64,000 nt of DNA from Argentina anserina (lineage: Eukaryota; Streptophyta; Magnoliopsida; Rosales; Rosaceae). The stretch covers positions 496,001 to 560,000 of the forward strand of contig NC_065873.1 in the NCBI RefSeq assembly GCF_933775445.1. Reading direction: 5' to 3'. Under the pieces are notes generated by a model, which saw only the letters and a program-made list of their open reading frames with translations, searched no databases and was not told the DNA's origin. Made by a program: the position numbers and the translations under genes. Positions 1 to 11,334 of the stretch are shown piece after piece (position 1 is the stretch's first letter; each line of letters opens with the position of its first letter).

Positions 1-750
1 TAATCAATTCTATTCTCATAAAAAAATTCTGCTATTTTCTGTTGGGTTGAGCGGTTGGGAATTGGTGGGCGGCAAATTGGAGTAACCAACCCCACGCACA
101 GTGTTTCCCTGTGAAGTTCTAACCCGTACAAATATCTGAATTCAATCTCACAGTGACATTAGTGAAATCATTTTAGTTCTCAATATCCTCCGCCTTCTAA
201 GAGCGACTCGAGTTTTTAAGAGTTTAAATTCTTAAATAATATAACTGAAATATTTAATAAATAAAAATTATAAGTGATTATATGAGAATTTCACACACAT
301 TAAAATAAATTCTAAAAACTATAAATTGGAGTTTCTGATTCTGAATGAGAGATTATAATCTGTCTATTATCTTACTATCACACTTTTCTAAACTCACCAC
401 ACTTTTATACCAATACTCACAGCTGATTATTCTCATAACTCAGCTGCAACCGATTATTCTCATAACTCAGCTGTAACCGATTATTCGATCAACTCAGTTG
501 TAACTAATTATAAAAAAAACTCACATCGGGGGCTAAACTCGTCCTATGACCTTTCATCTATCCATTTGGGAATTCACTTTCATAGTTTCACCAACCTACA
601 CTCCGAGATTTGTTAAGCTGAATATGTAAACTTATTATTGTACATCCTGCAAGCGATATTAACGGGTTATCTAGTCTACATTATTCTAATTGTCTTCCGT
701 TCTAAACTCGTTTACTGTTCATTTCTTAATAAAATGTCTTTAATAATTAT
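1..750. other. Left-edge intergenic DNA with a short tandem repeat
   Basis: No coding potential is visible. The only structure is a 27-bp unit repeated three times in tandem at 424-504 (the third copy diverged), each copy carrying a CAGCTG or CAGTTG core. The rest is AT-rich, unremarkable sequence. Confidence 0.6.
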
Positions 751-1107
751 ATATATATATAGTCCGTTTTAGGTGCGGACGTTCCGATTTCAGCGATGGC
801 AGGCCGCAACGGACCAGCACAGCTGCACTACCCACCTCTCGGCGATCTCGTCTGTGCCGATTGGAGTTCCATCGGTGACCCACGACGGCCGGAATCGCGA
901 AAATCGCTGGAATTTGCCCAAAAATTTGAATTATGCAGATTCCGGCCGCCGTAGGTCGCTGATGGAACTTTGGCCGACACAGACAGGACCGCCGAGAGGT
1001 GGGGAGTGCAGCCGTTGCAGCCTGCCGTCGTCGGAATTGGCGAATCCATACCTTACAAAAGGTACGGACGTCGGCACTTGAAAATCCTCATATATATATA
1101 TATATAT
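750..1107. mobile_element. Palindromic (fold-back) element in a (TA)n tract, copy 1
   Basis: A GC-rich island of about 340 bp lies between two (TA)n tracts (about 749-762 and 1090-1108). It is a large imperfect palindrome: the left half, with blocks such as GGCGATCTCGTCTGTGCCGA and CACGACGGCCGGAATC, returns as its reverse complement in the right half. The ends read AGTCCGTTTTAGGTGCGGAC and GTCGGCACTTGAAAATCCTC. A related copy in the opposite orientation occurs at 59.3 kb. Open frames on both strands are by-products of the palindrome and match no family I know. It looks like a non-autonomous fold-back or MITE element; the superfamily is not identified. Confidence 0.75.
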
Positions 1108-1169
1108 TATACACCAATTCTTATCGAACTCCTTTTTTTATTCTTATTGTATATCGGTGCTTATTGAGA

Positions 1170-2496
1170 TTGGTGCTGTGAGCACAGTTTTAAGGGGAGA
1201 AGTTTTTTGTTGAGTTATTTAAGAGTTAAATACAATATTAGTTAAAATACATGTATTAAAGCCTGGTAGAAGAACATCAAGCAAGTATAGCTCTAAGGTT
1301 TTGCTCTGTTTGGCTTTAATTGTTTCCGTTTTGTTCTGAATTTGAAAATCGTCCCTTGCTTATTTCAGGCCTTTCGTATATATTAGTTTCTTCATTCTTT
1401 GCCTTTACATGAATTAATGAGTAACAGTGCTTTGTTTTCTAATCAGGACTTGACCATTCTTTACCTTAATATATATTTTAACTACTTTAATTGGTGTTAA
1501 CGCTACTCAATCTTCTCCACCAATTGCTCAATCTCCTTCATTGACTACCTACTGATATGGCTATATCTATGTGCATCAATTATGCTATCTGATTGATTGC
1601 TAAAATCATCAGTTACATATTTGTATTCATAGCTGTTAACGATTGTAATCAATACTAGGATGTAGTGATTGTAGTATGAAGTCTATATATTTGTAAATCT
1701 TGTATCATTCAAGATCAATGGAAATCATTTTCTACATGGTATCAGTATGTCAAGATATATGTATTGGACTAAAATTTTGCTTTTTGTCCTGTGTTAACAC
1801 ATGGCAAAAAGACTTCCCATGCTATTTCACAATTTGTAAGAATATGCAAGCAAACAGTGGAAAGTGGATGTTTGTACAATATGTAAGCTTTCTCAGCAAA
1901 CGAGTGCGCAGGTTAAAGATCATTATTCCAATTTCTGGGGCAGTCAAGCTATTTTGTTCACTCCTTTCTTAATAATATGTGGTTGTGTACCTTATATGCT
2001 CTTTGATCTTATCAATTTCAGGTTGGATGAAAGCCAGAAGACTCAGCTAACTAGAGTGTAGGCAAATTAGCCTCGCCAGCATATGTTTCCATGGGAACAT
2101 TAGCCTTGCTACCCAGAATACACACCATGCTACGAACAGACAAACCCCTCTCCACCCTCCTCCCTCCCCCCTATGGATCTGCACCTATTTAATGTGTGTC
2201 GCTGTACAGTAAGTAATAACTTTTTGTATGCTATTTTACAATTTGTAATAAACATGCAATCAAACAGTGGAAGTGAGGATGAGCTTATCTCTTTCAATTT
2301 ATACAAACGACTACAATACCCGCGCGATTGTGCCATTTGCGCGGGTTGTAGTATCTAGTCTATGTTGAATGTGTAACGAAGTTATACTAGTAGAACAGAT
2401 TCTTGCTACAAGATCATGAATTGAGAGTGTGCAGAACCCATGCAATCATATGCATTGCTCCTTTACCAATTGTACTCACGTACTGGTATCTGGTAG
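1170..2496. other. Region upstream of the RING-like exons, with a duplicated segment
   Basis: This may contain 5' exons of the RING-like gene that follows, but I could not build a consistent model. Two stretches (about 1815-1875 and 2228-2285) share a similar block containing ATTTGTAA, ATGCAA and CAAACAGTGGAA, so a local duplication has occurred. Short CxxC-like peptides (VCTICK near 1870 and DCAICAG near 2325) could be the first half of a RING finger. Confidence 0.4.
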
Positions 2497-3590
2497 ATTG
2501 CATTATCCAGTGGCTGGGGATAGGTCAGATGTGTCCCTTTTGTCGACATGCTATGTCAGGTGAGGAAGTGGGAAGCCTTCAAATCTCTAATGGATGTTAA
2601 ATTTATTCATGCATCTCCATTAGGCATGAAATATTTGTCATTTGATCTCTAATACTACTCTGCAGTTTAATTCTAGAAGTGAATGTCCTTATCCAATTAT
2701 GTGTCCTCAATCTTCTATGGCTCTATGCCTCTATCAATATACGGTACATAGATAATAGATTCATTTCGAGGCCCCTGCCTAAACCATTTAGAAAGGTAAC
2801 AAAGGCATTGGCATCATTACTGCCGAAACCCACTGATCCTGAGCTCAATGCAGGCACACATATATACTACTTGCACAACATTTTCAAGTATCCATTTGTC
2901 CAGGAGCGGCTTCTGGCTGAGATGAAAGGAAGAAGACTTGCAGAAGGAGAAGTATTCTATATAACGGGCAGCCGACAGATATATTTATTTTGTATATGGG
3001 ATGGCACAATGTTAGTATATTACCACCGGACATTGCAGGACTTTTCTCCACGCAGCAAACCATGCCAAGAGATAACAGAAAATGCCCTGATCATAAGAAA
3101 GGTGCCATTGCTAGTCTGCTACGATGTTTGCATCTTCAAGTACACTCTACCTATCTTGGATCAAAGTGATATGAATAATGGGTTTTATGTAACTATTCCT
3201 GTATTCATTGATGTCCAATGCATTGATTTAGTAAATGTTTGCCTCAATGTAACATAAATTGCATCAATGCACTACTTGTGGCTTCTAGTACTGCAAATGT
3301 TATTTGAAGCCAACTCGTGGTCAGGATCAAGGACTCTTCAAGGTGGAACATTAGCTTGTGTTGCTGGATCATCCTCCTGCCGATGTCTGCTAGTTAATTT
3401 TGTGGATCTGTTGTAACATAAAGCCACTCTTTATGTTCTCCAATTTATAGGCATGAAATTCTGCAGTAGATTCAGTTCTTGTGAAATTACTTCAACCTAG
3501 GTACAACCGTCTAAGACTGATGAAATATTACTAATTGAAGAGAGTCAAGAGATCAGTGATGAGGACATTCTTGTGCTACCTGACGGCTGA
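2497..3590 (+). CDS. RING-type zinc finger gene, 3' exons only (function unknown)
   Basis: Three exons join in frame: 2497-2559, 2677-3101 and 3501-3590 (stop 3588-3590). The first encodes the second half of a RING finger, CIIQWL followed by CPFCRH, and ends at a consensus donor (CAG/GTGAGG). The second encodes about 140 residues I do not recognise, with a PLPKPFRK segment and a LAEGEVFYITGSRQ segment. The third adds an acidic tail (EESQEISDEDILVLPDG). The consistent phases and splice sites argue that this was, or is, a real gene, possibly an E3 ubiquitin ligase. The first RING half and the start codon were not located with confidence, and the expected His ligands just before CIIQWL are not evident in the genomic frame. 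It could be a degenerate gene. Confidence 0.42.
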
Positions 3591-5807
3591 CGAGCCAGAT
3601 GCGAAGAAGAAGAAGAAGAAAAAAAAGAAAAAATTCAGATTAGGATTTTATTTTAAATACATTGAGGTGAATTTGTTCATGATCACAGAGAGGAAATGAA
3701 AGAAATTAGAGAAAAGAATAAAACATGCTGAGGAAGGAAGATTCTGAAATGCCAACGAGGAGTGGTCCGTCCTTTAAAATAGTTTTTGCCAACTTAGGCA
3801 ACTAGTTAGCTTTTCTACATGAAACAAAGTTGCATGTGTATTCATTTCATTTTAAGCTGCTTCTGCAGTTTTATGACCTCTTGATTTCTTATGAACAAGG
3901 AGAGCAGTAATTTATACATAAAATGAAAACTCACTATTAATTTAAGTGTTTTTTCAATTTGCACCCTTCAAGTTTCTTGTACTTGTTTGCATCTTCTGGA
4001 GTTCTTCTATATCCAATACCTATTGACCTAAATAAGTTGAACTGAGAAAGATGCATTAATGTTAGTATTCGCCGACTTAAGCAATCGGTTGAGGTGTTGA
4101 GCAGAAGAAATCAGAATATATATCGTTGAGGATCAGGAAGAAAATCAGAAGAAACTGAAGACTGATCGAGCGCTATGTTAGTATTCGCCGACTTAAGCAA
4201 TCAGTTGGTTTTTTTTTTCTTTTCCAACTTTGAAACTCCTAGCCTGCTCTTACTTTGAAGGCAATCACCGATCCACGACTAGTATTCATAATAAGCTCTT
4301 TGTGAAAAGTAACTAACATTATCAGTTTCCATTGATTAATTCTCTTAATTTCTGTTATTGGGTCCATTATAAGCTATGCTACACATGCAGTGTTTACTCC
4401 TAAATAGCTTCTCCACTGTTTTACTTTAAAGATATAACTCGAGCATAAACCAACCCTACAAACTTTACAGAAAGTTGTAGCTCATCCCTTTCTACAGCTC
4501 AAATTGTTGCATTCTCTTGCCATTGTTGTTGATCGAGTCAACTTGTTATACATTGTTAGCTCATTTCCAATGACACATATTACTTATAGTTTATGGTACT
4601 TGAACAATGTGCAGTTGAGGGAACACACACTTTAAACTGTGGTCCTTGAGCTTAATTATTTAGACCCTTGCCTCCAGATTGTGGTCCTTATTCGTTGTGT
4701 GTTCCTAGCAGCTTCAACTTTTGCATGCTGGGCCAAAAATTTAATTGAAAAAGAAGTTCAATAATTAGTAATCTCTTTCAAATATTTCAAGAACGTAACT
4801 GCTGAGAAATCAGTTAAACCCTCGATTTTTAAAGAATGTCACATGCCTGGATATTACGCAATGCAAGCAAAACATAAACTGGGACAAGATTAATTCACTA
4901 AAAATGGATCTAGTGTCCGCAAAAGGAGCTACAATGAGACCAAGAAATGAAGAGAAATCCTTTTAGACCAAAGAGAAAAACCTTTTAGAGCAATGGAGCT
5001 TAGATGTGTGCAACCTGCTTGATTTCGACCTTGATCGAGTTAAAAAGAAAGTCTGTAGTTTGATTGATCCCAATATAACAAGAAAAAGAAAGCGTTCGAA
5101 AGTCATGATCCTGTAACAGAATTTAGTTGATCGGCTCTAGATGGCTGTGACATTTCAATTGAATTGATGATTTGATGTTGTAGCTGCATACCTCAACAAT
5201 AAACCATAAACCACAAACTACATCAATTAATGTCCAAGAATTACTAGATATAAATATAGCATGCAACCAATTACTTGGATCTCAATCTAATAAGTCTACT
5301 CGGTTATATATTTTTGTAACCATATATTATTGACTGTAATACAGCATGATTTTCAGATTTTTCCTCATTTGTTCTTATTGTATACCGGAAAAGGTAAGGA
5401 TGAATTGAGGTTGGATTCATCCAAAACTTCTTGAACTAAATCAAGCTCCAAGCCTCCCATAGCAAATTATTTGGTTTCACCTAAAATAATTAATTATCAA
5501 AAACGGAGAGAATGAACAATGAAAATGAACTTGTTGCTAGATTGAGTACTGGAAGGTAATTGTCGAGTACGTACATATCCATGATCCATTATTGATTAGT
5601 CGTATGTAGAAAAGTACGTTTAACCTTCCCACTGTAAGTGCTTAGAAACTTAGAATTATGAGTTAGCTAGTGTACAGAAAATCAAGATCCCCACCACAAT
5701 GTCACTTCATATCACTCATCTCCTCATCTAGATTTATAAATTATGGAGCCTAGCTCCCCCATGTATGCCTTCACATTTTGGTGCTTACTACCAGAAAAAC
5801 CACCTAT

Positions 5808-5810
<3 letters not shown>
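3591..5810. other. Intergenic DNA
   Basis: No gene is seen. A direct repeat of about 26 bp (around TTAGTATTCGCCGACTTAAG) occurs at about 4061 and again at about 4177. The rest is AT-rich, low-information sequence. Confidence 0.5.

Positions 5811-5811
<1 letters not shown>

Positions 5812-5849
<38 letters not shown>
5812..5849. repeat. (GA)n microsatellite abutting a start codon
   Basis: About 19 GA repeats end a few bases before the ATG of the LRAT-domain gene at 5854. An upstream ATG at 5743 is in frame with that gene, and the GA run would then encode an Arg-Glu repeat. Confidence 0.85.
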
Positions 5850-5853
<4 letters not shown>

Positions 5854-5854
<1 letters not shown>

Positions 5855-6718
5855 TGGGACTGATATCAAACAAGATTCATAAGAGCAAACTCCAGCCAGG
5901 AGATCACATCTACAGCTTCAGAAAATGGAAGTCATACTCCCACCATGGTAGCTTCTCTGTTGCAATCCTCAAATGTTAACTTGCCAAACTTTTAATACGT
6001 CGAGTTTATATATACATTTGTTTTGAATAGATTTGTAATGTGTCTACTTTGTTTATGGTATGTTTTATGCTCAGGAATATTTATGGAGCCAGATAAGGTG
6101 ATCCACTACACCAAAACCAGAAAAGAGGAACCAGCAAACAAACTGAGACGAAGGCCTGCTTGCAAAACCTGTGGTTTTGACCGAAAAGTTCATCGAGGAG
6201 TGGTCATATCATGCCTTGATTGCTTTCTTTCAGGCTACGAGCTTTATCGATTTGATTATCAAGTCCCTTATCACCATTTCCTTTTCAAAAGGTCAGGAAC
6301 TTGCAGCACCGGAAGCTGTGATGACCCTGCTGCAGTTTTAAACCGTGCCACCGCCTTGCTCAACAGCCAAGATGGCTTTGGTGATTACAACCTTTTGGAG
6401 AACAACTGCGAATGCTTTGCGATTTACTGCAAAACAGGGAAGCATATGAGCGAGCAGGCATGTTCTGCCAAACTTACTATTAGAACTGTTGCCCAAGCTA
6501 TCTTGGATCAAAGCTCTGGTAGACTTCTTGAAGATGTGAGAGTTCATGACCCGGACAATTACATGGAGCTGAAGGAGAAGATTGACAGGTTGATTCCATT
6601 GCCGATCAACGAGATCATTGCCATTCTGGGAAAGCTCAACACAAATGAGGAAGAAGAAGAAAGTAAGACAATGAAGGAAAAGAAGCAGGATGTGTTGAGT
6701 TCTGATACTCCCAAATGA
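5854..6718 (+). CDS. LRAT/NC-domain protein
   Basis: Two exons, 5854-5947 and 6075-6718, give a 245-residue protein. Splicing restores HHG followed by IFMEPDKVIHYTK. It belongs to the plant NC-domain group of the LRAT/NlpC-P60 superfamily: LQPGDHIY near residue 14, the His-bearing YSHHG segment, and the catalytic-type NCECFAIYCKTG block after LLENN. A Cys-rich stretch (PACKTCGF, then SCLDCF) lies between. The C-terminus has a charged, glutamate-rich tail. Family members are thiol-type acyltransferase- or hydrolase-like proteins; most plant members, including LEAD-SENSITIVE1-like proteins, have poorly known chemistry. I chose the ATG at 5854 because MGLISNKI is the usual family N-terminus; an in-frame ATG at 5743 would add a repetitive Arg-Glu leader. 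Confidence 0.85.
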
Positions 6719-6889
6719 AAACGACCAGTATTGTATTTTTCATAAGCATATGAAACAATTTAACCATAATGGAGTAGCTTGTTTTGCAACCCCAAAAGTT
6801 AAAAGAAGATTAGAAAGAGCTACATAAACACAGAACATGTAGAAAGGGAAATAGGGAATCAGGCCCAATGGTTCTTCTATGCATTCACA

Positions 6890-7209
6890 ATCTGAAACAA
6901 TCATGCATCCAACCGTTTTCTTAAGTTCTTGTACAATGTCACTTCTTTGAATTACAACTTTTTCCCTAGATGCGATGTTCTTCAATATCACAACCCCTCA
7001 TTCTGTACTTTTTTTCCCACAATTATCATCCAGGGAATTTTAGAGTCCTTTGCTCGATCAAAGTGTTTCGTCTCTCTCTTATTGACCAAGAATTTTGTTG
7101 GGACCTTGTTCCTCCACAACTCTCCTAATAGCTCTGCAGCCTCTGCTGCTAGTAATTTATCATCCCCTAATATACTCACTATGACCTCAGTCATGGTTGC
7201 CTGGATTGT
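6890..7209 (-). pseudogene. Histidyl-tRNA synthetase C-terminal fragment, frameshifted
   Basis: Read on the minus strand, a splice-acceptor-like sequence (TTTTTTACAG) is followed by codons for TEVIVSILGDD, AELLGELWRN, FLVNKRETKHFDRAKDSKIP and WMIIVG, the anticodon-binding domain of cytosolic HisRS. At about 6995 a G-run is one base short: the first frame stops just after VQNEGL, while the shifted frame continues with VVILKNIAS and then the family-like VQELKKTVG. No catalytic-domain exons lie upstream within the window. The retained acceptor points to a genomic duplication fragment, not a processed copy. It is almost certainly non-functional. Confidence 0.8.
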
Positions 7210-7622
7210 CTGTAAAAAATACCAACACATATTAATATATACATATGAAAGAACAGATCGTGCAATGAACAAATAACTGTTTATGCATAACATTTAGCCG
7301 TGAGTAATAGCAGACGGCAGGAGCATATACTACAGGTACATTAACAAAAAGTCATCTCGATGTGACCATAAAAGTTGGTCCAAGTCCTAATTTTTTTGGA
7401 ATTTAAAGAAAATATACGAATATATAGTATGATAAACATTGTCATCTGCCACCACTTCTATACCTATTTCCACCACTCAAATTTAGTGACTAATTTATCT
7501 TCAAGCATGTAAACATATGCAACTAGTGCAAGTAGCTGTGTATCTTTAATTCCACTTAAGTTCTGATAGAAGTTGGGACTTGGATCAACTATACACAAAA
7601 TTTCAGTGAGCAAATCTCTAAA

Positions 7623-8197
7623 GTTCAAGGAGAGTGGCGGATTTATGTATAGGCAAGCTTAGGCAATCGCCTAGGCTGGGGTTTGTAATTCACCTATTAT
7701 TATATAAGCTGGTATGTAAAAATCATAGAATAAGGAAGAATTTGATGAATACCAGACCACTTGTATGCGTCCTTCTATATTTTCTTTCGACAACATCATT
7801 TTGGGCTTTATAATTAATGAGATATGAGACATAAGACAAGGAGGCATAATACATATAGGGTTTTTCCCTTTATTTATCAAAGATCTGCACAGATAGAACT
7901 TATATTGAGTTCAAGAAAAAAAAAGGAATAAAGAAAATAGCATAATTCATGTTGGTAGCACACTATATATAATCAAATTATGCAATTACTTATGTTGGTT
8001 TGGTTCAACTAATTGGTTTCCTAACAAACTCGTATAAGGTCAGACGTACAATCAAATTATGTAATGTTTTATGTGATCAAATTATGCTATTAGACTAAGA
8101 CAAACTCGAATTTGCAACAGTTTTTTCAAGAGTAAGAATTTGTAAAATAATTTTGCCTTGGCTCAGAACAAATTCTGGATCCGCCATTGTTCAAGGA
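7623..8197. mobile_element. hAT-type non-autonomous transposon with 8-bp target duplication
   Basis: The element spans about 7632-8189. The left end begins GAGTGGCGGAT and the right end reads ATCCGCCATTG, the inverse of CAATGGCGGAT. It is flanked by identical copies of TTCAAGGA (7624-7631 and 8190-8197), the 8-bp duplication expected of hAT elements. The interior is AT-rich and I see no transposase domain. The GTGGCGGA terminus is a common hAT end in plants. Confidence 0.85.
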
Positions 8198-8769
8198 CCA
8201 ACAATTTTCAAGAGGCATTGGTGAAATCATCCCTAAGATTGTACAGCCAAACAAATTCAAAGTTAATTTCAGATTTTAACTTTTTTTAGTTACCCCGTGA
8301 GAGATGAGGGATTGATCAAGGGATGTTCTGAATAGAGAAGAGTTGTCCCTCTAATTTGAGTTATAATCGACATTATAAGTTACCCAAACTACAAGAGGGG
8401 AAATCATCGAGAAAAAAGCCAAATATTCTGGTCTCGTTGATTCTGCTCCATAATAGTAAATACTCGCTCAATTCCAAGGCTTTGTGTGTCCGACACAGTA
8501 GAATAGGATGGTTCGATAAGGAGATATATATAGTGATACAATACTAAATCTAATAGGAAAGTATCTCCTAAGATTATACAAAATAGTTCACCTATATTTA
8601 CAAGGAGAAGTACCCTAGAATACTCTACATACACTGAAAAAATGGTCGGATGGAGATGTGTTGTCTTGGCTAATACAAGCGTACTTTAACACTTCAAACA
8701 ATTCAACAATTTATATTATTTTATTATATGTTTTTGTAACCCTATATGTAGAATATGATGGTTCAATGA

Positions 8770-9506
8770 TATTATTCTCGGCAAAATGACAATTTGCACC
8801 CTAAAATTTAGCCATAATTGTCAGTTTGCACTTCGAACTTGCAATTGAGTTAATTTACCTCCTAAATATAGTAAAAATTGTCGATTTGCACCCCTCCGTT
8901 AAATTTAATGTTTTCCATCCAAAGTTTAGTCACATGCAATGCATGTGAAGGGTAGTATTGTCATTATATATTTATTCATTTTTAATAATGAAATAAATGA
9001 ATAAAATTACTTATGATGAAGACTTGCGCGCTACTAGCTTTTTTTGTATTTTGAAACATGTTATTAATTTAAATATTTATTAATTTATATAATATGGTAT
9101 GTTAAAAGATATTGGAAAAATATAAATAAATACATAATAACATAAAAAATTAAAAATAATGTGTAGATATATAATTATATATGTACACAACACACTATAT
9201 TTGAAATGGGTGGGCATATAAAATATATAATTCGAAGTAGGGTTGAGTACGTAGAATAAATAATTTGATTAAAAAATCCTCTAATTTTTTTTTAAAAATA
9301 TATAAATATAAATGCAGCATTACTTCTCATGTGCATAGCATGTGACGCAAAATTAGATGAAAACAGTTAAACTTAACGGAGGGGAAGCAAATCGGTCAAG
9401 TTTACCAACTTTAGGAGGTATATTGACACAATTGCAAGTATAGGGTGTAAAATGACAATTTCAACCAAGTTTATGGTGTATTTTGGCAACTTTGCCTATT
9501 ATTATC
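8770..9506. mobile_element. Mutator-like MITE with long terminal inverted repeats
   Basis: The element spans about 8780-9496. The left arm (GGCAAAATGACAATTTGCAC and onward) and the reverse complement of the right arm align for well over 100 bp, including shared blocks such as AACTTGCAATTG and CCCCTCCGTTAA. Flanks TATTATTCTC and TATTATTATC match at 9 of 10 bases, as expected of a Mutator-type duplication. There is no transposase. It sits inside the second unit of the LTR-like array. Confidence 0.8.
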
Positions 9507-9570
9507 CTATAGTATATATATATATATATATATAGTGATACAATACTAAATTAAATAGGAGAGTGTCTCC

Positions 9571-9758
9571 TAATGGCACGTTTACTTACCCAGAATGAAA
9601 TTAATCTAGAATAAGAATCATAAGGAATGAGAGACATAATGAAATAATACAGAGGAATGAGAATGAAACTAATTACGATTGTTGTTGTTTACTTACGATA
9701 AGGAATCAGAATTAAATTTAAGTTAATTACCAAAATACTTTTTTTTTACAATTCGGAT

Positions 9759-9803
<45 letters not shown>

Positions 9804-10456
9804 GTGTTTTCTTCATTTTCCAGTGTCACATTATAATCATTTGTGTACTTTTATGAACATTGGGACATTGATGAAAAGCTTGACTTGTTACGAATGGAAT
9901 ACCCTAGCTATCTTTTCAATTTACTTAGCTCACTTCAAGTATTATTGTTTTGATACATAGGATTAGAAGTAGTTTCAGTTTTTGAAGTTCAACAACATTT
10001 GCTATTAGATAATTTGACAATGTCTAAATGGCGTTTGCGTTCATCATATGATAGCAAATGAGAACTTCCCAATATGATTCTGGTTCTAACTGCACCGATG
10101 ATATGAGTTAGTTTAATTACTTGCAAGTTGCAACATGAATAGGATATAAATGATGGTACATGTATTAAGGTACCAGTCAAACAAATGCTCCACTAATCAA
10201 GTTTTAAGGAAGAGAATGAGATGCATGTGGAGGCCATTATACTCTAGGGTTGGGTTTGATATTTTTGGAAGAAATCTGCATTCCCTCTCATTCCGACCTC
10301 CCCCCAGTATTACAAATGTGGGGCTTTTATGGAATTCATTTTGGGTTTTGATGGCGGGTCCCACTACAAATTCAATTCCCCTTTGCAAGTAAACGCCGTA
10401 ATGAAATTGATTCCGGGGGAATACAACTCAATTCCGGGTAAGTCAACATGCAGTAA
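9571..10456. mobile_element. PIF/Harbinger (Tourist-like) MITE with TAA duplication
   Basis: The element spans about 9574-10453. The left end reads GGCACGTTTACTTACCC and the inverted right end reads TGCATGTTGACTTACCC. Both flanks carry TAA, and removing the element plus one TAA restores the array sequence CTCCTAAGATTATAC seen uninterrupted at 8.57 kb. It contains a (CT)n tract at about 9764-9799 and no recognisable coding domain. Confidence 0.8.
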
Positions 10457-11334
10457 GATTATACAAAATAGTTCACCTATATTTACAAGAAGAAGTCCTT
10501 AGAATACTCTATAGACACTCCAAAACTGATCGGCTGGAGATATGCTATCTTGGCTAATATAAACGTATTCTAATTGAACACTTCAAATGATTCAACAATT
10601 TTTTTTTTGTAACCCTATATGTAGAATATGATGGTTCAATGATATTATTCTCCATGAGGAGATACATATAGTGATATGATACTAAATATAGTAGGAGATT
10701 ATCTCCTAAAATTATACAAAATAGTTCACCTATATTTACAAGAAGAAGTACTCTAGAATACTCTATAGACACTGCAAAACTAGTCGGCTGGAGATATGTT
10801 GTCTCGGCTAATATAAGCATATTCTACTTTAACACTTCAAACGATTCAACAATTTATATTATTTTATTACATTTTTTGTAACCCTGTATGTATAATAGGA
10901 TGGTTCAACAATATTATTCTCCATGAGGAGATATATATATATATATATATATATAATGATACAATACTAAATCTAATTAATAGGATAATGTCTTCTAAGA
11001 TTATACAAAATAGTTCACCTATGTTTACAAATAGAAGTACTATAGAATACTCTACAGACATTGCAAAACTATTCAACTGAAGATGTGTTATCTTGGCTAA
11101 TATAAGCATATTCTACTTTAACACTTCAAACGATTCAACAATTTATATTATTTTATTAAACTTTTTGAAACCCTATAATCCTGTATACTAATCATCCAGT
11201 ATAGCTGTCACTTCACAAGCCAACTTTCTTTGAGTCAAGAGCTGACTTAAGAACTGGTTTGTGGTACTTGCTAAATGGACACATCAAAGATTTAAGTTTC
11301 TTCGAAGCATCCAAGAACACCATCAACTGGTATT

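Larger units (their letters stand above)
8497..11190 (-). repeat. Tandem array of about four LTR-like units, interrupted by two MITEs
   Basis: A unit of about 265-270 bp recurs: 8500-8750, 8751-10620 (split by two insertions), 10621-10889 and 10890-11180. Each contains the blocks GATTATACAAAATAGTTCAC, CAAACGATTCAACAATTTAT and GTAACCCTGTATGTA with small changes. On the minus strand each unit starts TGTTAAAGTAGAATATGC and ends near GGGTTACA, the look of a short LTR (TG...CA). No internal coding domain lies between units, so this is a tandem LTR-derived array, not a complete retroelement. Confidence 0.75.

Noticed and set aside
773..1081. Long open frames on both strands
   Set aside because: They lie inside a palindrome whose two halves give mirror-image translations, and they match no protein family.
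8404..8634. Hydrophobic minus-strand open frame
   Set aside because: It repeats in each LTR-like unit and is a by-product of that repeat.
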